From contig JAFXYU010000304.1 of the NCBI GenBank assembly GCA_017541565.1, positions 1 to 12,271 on the forward strand: 12,271 nt of DNA, given 5' to 3'. Origin of the DNA: a bacterium (GTDB lineage Bacteria > Cyanobacteriota > Vampirovibrionia > Gastranaerophilales > Gastranaerophilaceae). A program made the translations under genes and the position numbers. This document shows, piece by piece, positions 5,329 to 11,335 of the stretch (its first letter is position 1; each line of letters opens with the position of its first letter). A model generated the notes under the pieces. The model had not been told where the DNA came from, did not search any database, and saw only the letters and a list, made by a program, of their open reading frames with translations.

Positions 5329-5847
5329 ATGGCTGATACAACACGAAAGATAGAATGTCCGGCATGCGGATGTGAAATGCAAAAGATATATATTGATGAT
5401 GCCGAAGTATGTGTTGATATATGTACGGAAGGATGCGGCGGAATTTATTTTGATAACAGAGAGTTTAATAAATTTGACGAAGCCAATGAGAATGTCGATG
5501 CTATTCTTGGTGAACTTGAAGGAAAAGAGTTTAAAGAAGTTGATCAACGAGAAGTCAGAATTTGTCCCGTATGCAATGTGCCTATGGTAAAAGCAGGTTC
5601 AGGTGTTAAGGGAGTTGAAATTGACGTTTGTTATACTTGCGGTGCAAAGTTCTTGGATAACGGCGAACTCGAAAAAATTAGAGAAGGGAAACAGGAGAAT
5701 CTCGAACAACTTAACCAACTCATTGATGAAATGTACAAGCGTGATGTTCAAGATGCTGTTGGCGGACAAGTGAAACGTCCGGTAACAAAAAATTTAAGAG
5801 TTGCGGTTGAGAAAATTGTTTACAGAGGATTAAAACATTTACACTAA
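5329..5847 (+). CDS. Twin TFIIB-type zinc-ribbon protein
   Basis: A 172-residue protein with two zinc-ribbon modules of the type annotated as 'TFIIB zinc-binding' domains in bacteria. Module 1: C10/C13 with C32/C36 in 'CTEGCGGIYFDNREF'; the second knuckle has three residues between its cysteines rather than two. Module 2: C79/C82 with C101/C104 in 'CYTCGAKFLDNGEL'. Residues 118-145 are charged and helical, and the last 20 are basic. Its role is unknown; nucleic-acid or protein binding is the usual guess for the fold. The start ATG at 5329 follows AAGGGG by 8 nt and lies 12 nt after the leuD stop, so the two are probably co-transcribed. Its last 9 nt overlap the end of the convergent dCMP deaminase gene. 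Confidence 0.8.
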   Translation: MADTTRKIECPACGCEMQKIYIDDAEVCVDICTEGCGGIYFDNREFNKFDEANENVDAILGELEGKEFKEVDQREVRICPVCNVPMVKAGSGVKGVEIDVCYTCGAKFLDNGELEKIREGKQENLEQLNQLIDEMYKRDVQDAVGGQVKRPVTKNLRVAVEKIVYRGLKHLH

Positions 5848-6297
5848 TGCGGTTTGTTCCTCTAATTCTTTCTTGATATCTGCGACCGAAACATGTACGA
5901 TTTCGGAGTTGTCGTCTTTTTTGAGGTAAACGTCAACTATTCCGGCTTGAACAATAAATCTTTTGCAAAGGATACAGATAAAATTATGTCCGTAGATATA
6001 CATTGTTGCGCCCATACATCTGTCTTGCCCTGCTTGAATAATCGCGTTTTGTTCCGCATGGATTGAACGACAGGTTTCGTAACAAGTCCCTGACGGAATG
6101 TTGTTTTTGATTCTGTAACACTCGCCGCGTTCATAGCAGGATTCAACACCAGAAGGTGTTCCGTTGTAGCCGGTTGCTTTAATTTTCTTGTCTTGTCCTA
6201 CAATGATTGCGCCGACTTGTGCACGCAAGCAATTTGAACGTGACGAACAAGTTTTTGCCATATCCAAAAAATAATCTGTCCAAGACTTGATTCCCAT
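5839..6297 (-). CDS. Deoxycytidylate (dCMP) deaminase family protein
   Basis: Zinc enzyme that deaminates dCMP to dUMP, feeding thymidylate synthesis (the ComEB/dCMP deaminase branch of the cytidine deaminase fold). The 152-residue product shows 'SWTDYFLDMA' (5-14), 'QVGAIIV' (27-33), 'GYNGTPSG' (43-50), the catalytic 'HAEQNAI' with zinc ligand H80 and proton-shuttling E82 (80-86), and the ligands C108 and C111 in 'FICILCKR'. The usual Pro before the first of these Cys is Ile, which I believe also occurs in a subfamily with the same 'CKR' continuation. The ATG at 6297 gives the normal N-terminus; an upstream ATG at 6345 would add 16 unusual residues without a ribosome-binding site. TATAAT ends 6 nt before 6297, so a leaderless mRNA is likely. 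Confidence 0.87.
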   Translation of the reverse strand: MGIKSWTDYFLDMAKTCSSRSNCLRAQVGAIIVGQDKKIKATGYNGTPSGVESCYERGECYRIKNNIPSGTCYETCRSIHAEQNAIIQAGQDRCMGATMYIYGHNFICILCKRFIVQAGIVDVYLKKDDNSEIVHVSVADIKKELEEQTALV

Positions 6298-6303
6298 AAT
6301 TTT

Positions 6304-6309
6304 ATTATA
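6304..6309 (-). promoter_or_regulatory. -10 element of the dCMP deaminase gene
   Basis: Perfect TATAAT on the minus strand ending 6 nt before the ATG at 6297; no good -35 at 16-18 bp. Its position supports the shorter start and a leaderless transcript. Confidence 0.45.
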
Positions 6310-6366
6310 TACAAAATCCCTTTTTTCGTACCAGTATATGAACATATTTTAAGGGAAATTTATTGT

Positions 6367-6579
6367 CTAATCATTATATCTGATTTCAATTAAATCTGCA
6401 TAGAAACTATCTGCTATTTTATAAGTATGTTTTAGTATCGGTAACAATTTATAAAAATCATCAACATCAGAGTATTTTTGACAAAAAATCAACATAAGAC
6501 AGAGATTTGCTTCTATTTCTTCTGCTTTTTCATACCAATGCACAATTTTTTCTGATTTTATTGCATATAAATCTTTCAT
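6367..6579 (-). CDS. 70-residue protein of unknown function, divergent from an AbrB-like regulator
   Basis: A small protein predicted to be mainly helical, rich in Tyr, Ile, Asp and Glu, with 'HWYEKAEEIEANL' (14-26) and 'LKHTYKIADSFYADLIEI' (49-66). I do not recognise it. The ATG at 6579 has a GAGGGTG ribosome-binding site about 7 nt upstream; an upstream in-frame start at 6615 would fall within the promoter and operator region and is rejected. The promoter TTTACA-17-TAATAT (6606-6634) is very good and is embedded in a cluster of GTCTTA repeats shared with the divergent AbrB/MazE-like gene. The layout resembles an autoregulated pair, possibly of toxin-antitoxin type, but no toxin fold can be seen in the sequence. 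Confidence 0.65.
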   Translation of the reverse strand: MKDLYAIKSEKIVHWYEKAEEIEANLCLMLIFCQKYSDVDDFYKLLPILKHTYKIADSFYADLIEIRYND

Positions 6580-6592
6580 AATAACACCCTCT

Positions 6593-6655
6593 TGTCTTAG
6601 ACATGATATTAACATAGTCTTATGTCTATGTAAAGTCTATTATTAAGACTAAGAC
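6593..6655. promoter_or_regulatory. Operator-like array of GTCTTA/TAAGAC repeats
   Basis: Exact GTCTTA at 6594-6599 and 6617-6622 and its complement TAAGAC at 6644-6649 and 6650-6655, plus near copies GTCTAT at 6624 and 6635. The first is part of a palindrome TGTCT-T-AGACA (6593-6603); CATAG/CTATG (6613-6617 with 6626-6630) and AGTCT/AGACT (6634-6638 with 6646-6650) form further inverted pairs. The array covers the minus-strand promoter and the -35 region of the AbrB-like gene. The AbrB-like protein is the obvious candidate to bind it. Confidence 0.5.
6606..6634 (-). promoter_or_regulatory. Promoter of the 70-residue protein gene
   Basis: Minus strand TTTACA (6629-6634), 17 bp, TAATAT (6606-6611), extended by TGT before the -10. 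Start expected near 6599, within the repeat array. Confidence 0.6.
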
Positions 6656-6678
6656 AAATCTTTAAAATTTGATAATAT
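6651..6678 (+). promoter_or_regulatory. Promoter of the AbrB/MazE-like gene
   Basis: TAATAT (6673-6678) preceded by TGA (extended -10); AAGACA (6651-6656) lies 16 bp upstream as a partial -35 and is part of a TAAGAC repeat. The -10 ends 6 nt before the ATG at 6685: another predicted leaderless start. Confidence 0.45.
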
Positions 6679-6684
6679 GGATAT

Positions 6685-6840
6685 ATGGAAATTAAACTTG
6701 ATAAAAAATTTGTAAAACTTGGAAGAAGTTGGGGGGTAATTGTACCGCCATGGATAATTTCTTCATTAAATATCAATCCGAATAAAGACAATGTTGTTCT
6801 TTCTGTAAAAGACGATAAAATAATTATTGAAAAAAAATAA
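6685..6840 (+). CDS. AbrB/MazE-type DNA-binding protein, 51 residues
   Basis: A single swapped-hairpin DNA-binding domain. The match to the MazE/AbrB pattern runs over nearly the whole protein: 'VKLGRSWGVIVPPWI' (10-24) corresponds to the family's 'klGnSwgvrlP..i', and 'NVVLSVKDDKIIIEK' (36-50) to the second beta pair. There is no C-terminal tail of the sort that neutralises a toxin in MazE, so it may be only a transcription factor. It would act as a dimer on short palindromes, and the repeat array 6593-6655 just upstream suggests autoregulation together with the divergent 70-residue gene. No Shine-Dalgarno sequence is seen; the start is set by the fold and by the position of the -10. It converges with the asparaginase gene, 4 bp apart. 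Confidence 0.8.
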   Translation: MEIKLDKKFVKLGRSWGVIVPPWIISSLNINPNKDNVVLSVKDDKIIIEKK

Positions 6841-6844
6841 AATA

Positions 6845-7762
6845 TTATTTTTGAAACTTGAAATTAACCTTCCCGACAACTTTTCCTGCAATGGTTTTGA
6901 TTTGGTCATCATATTCTATATTTCCCCATCCAAGTCTGTTGATGTATTCCAACACGGCAATTCTTCTTGCTTCCATTGAACAGTCGTTAATTTTTACGAC
7001 AAAAGCATCTTTTTCTTTTATGTTTAAAACAATACAAAGTCCGCCTGCACCGACTTTTGCGATTAAGTCATCCGTTTTTTGAATAATCTCTGTATCAAGC
7101 CTGTTTTCTCCGCCGAAGATATAAGGGTTTTCTTTAATAGCACTGACTATTTGCGGATATTTAAGAAGTGAAATAAATCCTTCCAACATATTATAGAGCG
7201 GCATGCTCAAAATCGGTACCCCGCAGCCGTCGGTTGTCATTGGATATTCTGTTTTTACACCGCACATTGTATTGATTTTATTTTTTATTTCTATCTGCAA
7301 AGGATGACTGATTTTATCATAAGTTTTTAAATCCCAGTTCATTTTTTTGCATATTGCAAGGAAGCCAAGATGTTTTCCCGAACAGTTATTGTGAATTGCG
7401 CTTGCTTTTTCTCCTGATAAAAGCATTTTATCTTGTGCCGTGCGTGATAAAGGAGAGTGTATTCCGCATTTTAAGTAACTTTCATCAAGTTCAAGTTTTT
7501 TTAAAATTCCTTTTGCGATGTTTATATGGCAATCTTCGCCTGCGTGTGAACCGGAACATAGAGCAAGTTCTTCCGGTGTTAACTCAATTCCGTGGTCAAT
7601 CAAAAGGGTTGCCTGTAAGGGTTTTGCACAGGAGCGGAGGTAATACGGGAACTCCGGTTTGAAATCCGGTTTGGAATATTGTACGAAAAGTCCTTCATGA
7701 AATTCATCAACTAAACCGTCTCTGATATAATTAACTTTCCACTTTCCACATTCAACGTTCAA
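6845..7762 (-). CDS. L-asparaginase, zinc-type (Rhizobium etli-like asparaginase II family)
   Basis: Hydrolyses L-asparagine to aspartate and ammonia. It belongs to the family typified by the inducible R. etli enzyme, unrelated to the AnsA/AnsB type. The known active-site residues are present: S44 and K47 in 'RSCAKPLQ' (43-50), S72 in 'CSGSHAG' (69-75), zinc ligands C127 and K130 in 'NNCSGKH' (125-131) and C180 in 'DGCGVP' (178-183), and K236 in 'KVGAGG' (236-241). Length 305, slightly shorter than the roughly 330-370 usual. The start is a TTG 5 nt after the stop of the upstream gene, with AAGGAAG in that gene's last codons as ribosome-binding site; the only nearby ATG is out of frame. It is co-transcribed with, and probably translationally coupled to, the upstream coiled-coil protein. 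No signal peptide, so cytoplasmic. Confidence 0.88.
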   Translation of the reverse strand: MNVECGKWKVNYIRDGLVDEFHEGLFVQYSKPDFKPEFPYYLRSCAKPLQATLLIDHGIELTPEELALCSGSHAGEDCHINIAKGILKKLELDESYLKCGIHSPLSRTAQDKMLLSGEKASAIHNNCSGKHLGFLAICKKMNWDLKTYDKISHPLQIEIKNKINTMCGVKTEYPMTTDGCGVPILSMPLYNMLEGFISLLKYPQIVSAIKENPYIFGGENRLDTEIIQKTDDLIAKVGAGGLCIVLNIKEKDAFVVKINDCSMEARRIAVLEYINRLGWGNIEYDDQIKTIAGKVVGKVNFKFQK

Positions 7763-7767
7763 CTTAA

Positions 7768-8517
7768 TTATTCTTCCTTGTGTTCTTTAATATAAGTTAA
7801 AATGGCATCCATTTTTTGTCTGAGAATTTCATTTTCTTCTTTAAGGCGGGTATTTTCAACACGGATATCGTAATTTTCTTTTTCTAACGAAATATTTGGC
7901 ATTTCATCCGGATTAAGTGAGAAACGTTTTCCTGCTTCTTCTTTCATAAAGATAATACTCTTTACATCAATATCTCTGACAAAACCGAGTTGCACCATTA
8001 ATTCCGCAATGAAAACGTGTTTTCCGGAGGCGTTTATTTCCTGTTGTTTATTCAAAACTTCGTCTAATTGTTCAATTGTCATTTTTCCGGCACGAATAAA
8101 ATATTCACCCGTTCTGTACTTGCCTGCAATAAAACCTGCAATTGCGCTGACGAGATTAGGAACTTCTTTTGAGAAAAATCCGGAAGTTTTGCAGAAAGTG
8201 AAAGCCTTTGCGACTTCTTCCATTGTGAAATTGTTTTCAATCGCTATTTCAATGAGCGACATACCTTTGGCGCAGCAGTTCATGAAAGAATAAATACTTT
8301 CATCAAACTTGGATTCTTTCGTCAAGAGTTCGTTTTGTCCCATTTCCGAGAGAGCGGGTTTGTAAACGTGGAACAATTCACCCTCTTCAACATCAAGGAA
8401 CTCATTACTTAAATAAGTATTTAAGTCATTTGACAGATTTAAGAATATTGTTTGTTTAATCCAAAGCGGAAATGCGAGCATTTTTTCCATATAATCAAAA
8501 AATACGCTTTTGCTCAT
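7768..8517 (-). CDS. Unknown protein with MshEN-like helical domain and C-terminal coiled coil
   Basis: A 249-residue soluble protein. The N-terminal half (1-130) is helical and not recognised. Residues 138-190 read like the N-terminal domain of type II secretion/pilus ATPases (MshEN/GspE-N): 'AGKMTIEQLDEVLNKQQE' followed by 'IAELMVQLGFVRDIDV', the family's 'G-l-t-eqL-eaL-Q ... GelLvelGli' pattern. That domain in other proteins binds c-di-GMP, but I cannot identify the binding residues here. Residues 210-245 form a coiled coil ('ENTRLKEENEILRQK'). ATG 8517 has GAAGGG 7 nt upstream. It heads an operon with the asparaginase gene and is divergent from the flagellar cluster, with overlapping promoters, hinting at a link to motility or surface structures; this is inference. 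Confidence 0.6.
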   Translation of the reverse strand: MSKSVFFDYMEKMLAFPLWIKQTIFLNLSNDLNTYLSNEFLDVEEGELFHVYKPALSEMGQNELLTKESKFDESIYSFMNCCAKGMSLIEIAIENNFTMEEVAKAFTFCKTSGFFSKEVPNLVSAIAGFIAGKYRTGEYFIRAGKMTIEQLDEVLNKQQEINASGKHVFIAELMVQLGFVRDIDVKSIIFMKEEAGKRFSLNPDEMPNISLEKENYDIRVENTRLKEENEILRQKMDAILTYIKEHKEE

Positions 8518-8544
8518 AAAATAACCCTTCTTTTAAATGATGTC

Positions 8545-8573
8545 TTTACATAGATTATATCATAGAATATTAT
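8545..8573 (+). promoter_or_regulatory. Promoter of the flaG-fliS-fliT-like operon, overlapping a divergent promoter
   Basis: Plus strand TTTACA (8545-8550), 17 bp, TATTAT (8568-8573), start near 8580. The minus-strand promoter of the coiled-coil gene has an extended -10, TGATATAAT, at 8554-8562, inside this promoter's spacer. Two polymerases could not occupy both. Confidence 0.55.
8554..8562 (-). promoter_or_regulatory. Extended -10 promoter of the coiled-coil protein/asparaginase operon
   Basis: Minus strand TGATATAAT is a perfect extended -10; the -35 region is poor, as is usual for such promoters. The leader is about 30 nt and contains GAAGGG (8525-8530). Confidence 0.55.
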
Positions 8574-8604
8574 TAAGTTAACATTTGTAAAGGAATCTAC
8601 AAAA

Positions 8605-9060
8605 ATGGGCATGGACGGTTTATCAATAGCGAATACGGGCGTGATTCAGGAACAGACGTCTGCAGAGCGTGCTGCAAGAACCGAACAGGCAGTAAACAGC
8701 GAATCTGCAAATGCCGCGCAGCAGGTTCAAAGTACAAATGCGAACCCCCGTGTTAAAGAAAAAGAAGAAGGCGAACAGCAGCAAAGACAGCAAAATCCAC
8801 AGAATCCCGCTCAGGAAGAGGTTTTTGAAGATGGTTTGGTAGAAAATAAAGAACCGGAAATCCCCGAGGAATATGATTTTGAAGATTTTGATAACCCAAA
8901 TAAAGATTTTTATGTTAAATTAAATGTAAAAGATGATATAATAGAATTATATGACAGTACGTCAGACAGATTAATTGAAACAATATCCGGTTCGGAACTC
9001 GGAGAATTGGTGCAAAAACTCAATATGGCGTCAGGAATATTTGTAAACAAGAAGGTGTAG
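8605..9060 (+). CDS. flaG: FlaG-like flagellar protein
   Basis: A 151-residue protein with two parts. Residues 1-100 are low complexity, rich in Gln, Glu, Asn and Ala, and probably disordered. The C-terminal 50 residues ('VKLNVKDDIIELYDSTSDRL', then 'IETISGSELGELVQKL') follow the FlaG layout of a beta strand, 'D..t...I..i...e' turn and a final helix. FlaG is encoded beside fliD/fliS in many bacteria and affects flagellar filament length. The match is to pattern rather than strong identity, but the position two nt before fliS supports it. ATG 8605 follows AAAGGA (8589-8594) by 10 nt. Alternative: an unrelated flagellar accessory protein in the same slot. Confidence 0.7.
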   Translation: MGMDGLSIANTGVIQEQTSAERAARTEQAVNSESANAAQQVQSTNANPRVKEKEEGEQQQRQQNPQNPAQEEVFEDGLVENKEPEIPEEYDFEDFDNPNKDFYVKLNVKDDIIELYDSTSDRLIETISGSELGELVQKLNMASGIFVNKKV

Positions 9061-9062
9061 GC

Positions 9063-9551
9063 ATGCCGCCGGTAAATCCATACAGTAAATATATAAAACA
9101 ATATCAAGCGAGCAACGTTAATACGGCTACGCCGGAGAAACTTATGATATTGCTTTTTGATGCGGCAATACAGTTTTTGATAAAGGCAAAAAATGCTATT
9201 GATGAGCATGATTTCAAGGCTCGTTCCGAAAATATTGACGGCGCAAGAAAAATTATTCGCGAACTTATGAGAACAATTGATTTGGAAAACGGCAATGATG
9301 TTTCCAAGATGTTGTTTAAGTTGTATAACAGAATGGCTATGGATTTGATTAAAGCAAATGTTCAGCGCAATACGGAAAAAATTAACAGCGTGATTGAAGA
9401 TTTAACCAATATTCGCTGGGGTTTCCAAAAGGCAATCGAAATTCAGAGCGGTGTATCAACGCTTGACGACGTTCTGAAGGAGCAATCGGTAACTCAGGAA
9501 GAAGGTACGCAATCGGCAGAAATCGGCGGAGAGGAAGAAAATGCAGGATGA
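9063..9551 (+). CDS. fliS: Flagellin export chaperone FliS
   Basis: Binds the C-terminus of newly made flagellin in the cytoplasm, prevents premature polymerisation and guides it to the export apparatus. The family pattern is clear: 'PYSKYIKQYQASNVNTATPEKLMILLFDAAIQFL' spans residues 6-39, with the typical 'a.p.kLi.lLydgai.fl' core, followed by three further helices ('NIDGARKIIREL', 'LFKLYNRMAMDLIKAN', 'IEDLTNIRWGFQKA'). FliS is usually about 125-135 residues; here 162, because of an acidic, Gln/Glu-rich tail after about residue 140. It starts 2 nt after flaG and overlaps the next gene by 11 nt, so the three genes are one translationally coupled operon. Flagellin and fliD are not in the window. 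Confidence 0.92.
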   Translation: MPPVNPYSKYIKQYQASNVNTATPEKLMILLFDAAIQFLIKAKNAIDEHDFKARSENIDGARKIIRELMRTIDLENGNDVSKMLFKLYNRMAMDLIKANVQRNTEKINSVIEDLTNIRWGFQKAIEIQSGVSTLDDVLKEQSVTQEEGTQSAEIGGEEENAG

Positions 9552-9915
9552 TAACCAGTATGAATTGCTGATAATGCAGTACAATCAATTGAAAAACGGG
9601 GCTATGGATATCGCTGAGTTGATAGAAAACGAGGATTATGATACGGCAATAACCATGATTAAGTCTCGTGAGAAGGTTTTGCTGAACTGCAAATGCATGC
9701 GCAGGTATCTTGAATTGAATCCGACTCAGCAGAAGGAAGTTGACAGTCTTGTTGATGAAATAAGAGAACTTGAATTGAAGAATATTAAGAAACTTGAGAA
9801 AAATATGGATGCGGTTCAGTCAGAACTCACATTCTCTCAAAAATCACAGAAAATTCAAAATGCTTATGAGAAGAACGAAAGCGCTCAGGGAAGTATCGTT
9901 AACGTAGAAGAATAA
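9541..9915 (+). CDS. FliT-like flagellar chaperone (tentative)
   Basis: A 124-residue, almost wholly helical, charged protein occupying the place where fliT follows fliS in other bacteria. FliT is the chaperone of the filament cap FliD and is very divergent in sequence. Here the pattern of an N-terminal amphipathic helix ('YELLIMQYNQLKNGAMDIAELI', in two pieces), a short 'ENEDYDTAITMIKSRE' segment, and a long helix 'VDSLVDEIRELELKNIKKLE' fits the FliT/FlgN style of chaperone, where the middle 'd.e.l..ll..Re.ll' element is shared. The start overlaps the end of fliS by 11 nt, with GGAGAGGAAG just upstream. Function is assigned mainly by position and helix pattern; an unrelated small helical protein cannot be excluded. 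Confidence 0.6.
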   Translation: MQDDNQYELLIMQYNQLKNGAMDIAELIENEDYDTAITMIKSREKVLLNCKCMRRYLELNPTQQKEVDSLVDEIRELELKNIKKLEKNMDAVQSELTFSQKSQKIQNAYEKNESAQGSIVNVEE

Positions 9916-9997
9916 TACACAAGCAAAATCGGAATATAAAAGCAAAGTTTTGTTTACAAAAAACACACAATTTATTTATGCAAAAAAGTAATTGTTG

Positions 9998-10003
9998 TAT
10001 AAT
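9998..10003 (+). promoter_or_regulatory. -10 element of dapL
   Basis: Perfect TATAAT about 29 nt before the ATG; the -35 region is weak. A leader of about 20 nt contains AAGGGA (10020-10025), 6 nt before the start. The rest of the 116-nt gap after the flagellar operon holds no terminator or small frame that I can support. Confidence 0.45.
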
Positions 10004-10031
10004 GTTTACCAAATAGTCGAAGGGAAAATAA

Positions 10032-11273
10032 ATGCGCGAAAAATTTAATGATTACGTTCAATCTTTGGAAACGTATATAATGTTTAGAATTAAGGAGAGA
10101 GTGGCAAAACTTGCGCCGGAATTGAAAGCAAAGGGTCGTTCCCCGATTTCTCTTTCTATGGGCGCGCCGACTGCTGCGCCGCCAAAAAAGGTTGTTGATG
10201 CGCTCAAATCCGCTCTTGATGAAGACGGAGCGCACTTGTATTCCACACCAAAAGGTGAAAAGTTTTTCCGCGAAGCAATTGCAAAACGCATGAAAAAAAG
10301 ATTTAATGTTGAACTTAATCCTGATGAAGAAATTTTTTCTCTGATTGGTTCAAAAGAAGGTATTGCAAACTTTATCAGACTTTTGATAAATCCTACAACG
10401 GTCGAAAAGGACAAAGATATTATTCTTGTTCCTGACCCGGGATATGCTTCATATAAAGAAATGGTGAAGGTTTCCGGCGGAATTTCTTATTCAGTTCCTT
10501 TGAAACCGGAAAACAACTATATGCCGAATATGGAGGAAGTTCTTGATCAGTTTGTAAAAGACGGTTTTAATCCTAAGAAAATTAAGGCTCTTTTGATTAA
10601 CTATCCGAATAATCCTCTTGGGGCAACTGCTACGATTGAGTATTTTAAAAGTGTTGTAGAGTTTTGTAAAAAGCACGATATTTTGCTTGTTTCGGATGCT
10701 GCGTATACCGATATGTATTTTAAAGACGAACTCAAACCGCCGAGCATACTTGAGGTTGAAGGCGCAAAAGATATTGCGGTAGAATTTTTCTCAATGTCAA
10801 AACCTTATGCAATGACCGGCTGGAGACTGGGCTGGATATGCGGAAACGCTGAGGCTGTAAAGTTCTTTGGTAAACTCAAATCTACGATTGATTCCGGCAT
10901 ATTTAAAGCTCTTCAGAAAGCATCCGCAGAAATTCTTCTCTCTGAAGAAGGGGATGAATATATAGAAAAATCAAATAAGGTGTTTAAGCGAAATCAGGAA
11001 ATTTTTGTAAAGGGATTGAAGGAAGAACTCGGCTGGTGCGATTTTAATGTACCTGATGCAACTTTCTATCTTTGGGTTCCTATTCCGCCGAGATACAAAA
11101 CTGCGGTAGAATTTACGGATGATTTGCTCACAAAATCCGGTATAGTTGCAGTTCCGGGGGATGCGTTCGGAGATTATGGCGAAGGGTATATTCGTGTTTC
11201 TATTGTCTGCCCGGAAGAGCAGATAAGAGAAGTTATAAAAAGAATGAAGACTGACGGATTTACTTTTCAATAA
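10032..11273 (+). CDS. dapL: LL-diaminopimelate aminotransferase
   Basis: PLP enzyme that makes LL-diaminopimelate directly from tetrahydrodipicolinate, the one-step lysine/peptidoglycan route of cyanobacteria, plants and some other bacteria. The 413-residue product has the class I/II aminotransferase fold: 'LYSTPKGEKFFREAIA' (69-84), 'IGSKEGI' (105-111), 'NYPNNPLGA' with N194 (190-198), 'SDAAYTDMYF' with D222 and Y225 (221-230), the PLP lysine K257 in 'SMSKPYAMTGWRLG' with R265 (254-267), and the substrate-carboxylate arginine R388 in 'YIRVSIV'. The 'GAKDIAVEFFSMSK' lead-in and 'GSKEGI' are typical of DapL rather than aspartate aminotransferases. A related broad aminotransferase is possible. 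AAGGGA precedes the ATG; the gene is alone between the flagellar operon and an unknown gene. Confidence 0.83.
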   Translation: MREKFNDYVQSLETYIMFRIKERVAKLAPELKAKGRSPISLSMGAPTAAPPKKVVDALKSALDEDGAHLYSTPKGEKFFREAIAKRMKKRFNVELNPDEEIFSLIGSKEGIANFIRLLINPTTVEKDKDIILVPDPGYASYKEMVKVSGGISYSVPLKPENNYMPNMEEVLDQFVKDGFNPKKIKALLINYPNNPLGATATIEYFKSVVEFCKKHDILLVSDAAYTDMYFKDELKPPSILEVEGAKDIAVEFFSMSKPYAMTGWRLGWICGNAEAVKFFGKLKSTIDSGIFKALQKASAEILLSEEGDEYIEKSNKVFKRNQEIFVKGLKEELGWCDFNVPDATFYLWVPIPPRYKTAVEFTDDLLTKSGIVAVPGDAFGDYGEGYIRVSIVCPEEQIREVIKRMKTDGFTFQ

Positions 11274-11335
11274 GTAGCAAAAAATATTTTTTCGCGTTTT
11301 AGTATTGGTAAGTTTATTAAAAACGGAGTTTAACT

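Noticed and set aside
5014..5547. 177-codon minus-strand open frame
   Set aside because: It lies wholly antisense to leuD and the zinc-ribbon gene, both with clear family motifs, and shows no motif or ribosome-binding site of its own.
6580..6615. Twelve-residue N-terminal extension of the 70-residue protein
   Set aside because: It would begin in the promoter and operator repeats; the ATG at 6579 has a proper ribosome-binding site.
10058..10414. 118-codon minus-strand frame inside dapL
   Set aside because: Antisense to conserved aminotransferase sequence; no independent start signal.
11281..11294. AT-only palindrome AAAAAATATTTTTT after dapL as a terminator
   Set aside because: No GC pairs in the stem; too weak to call.
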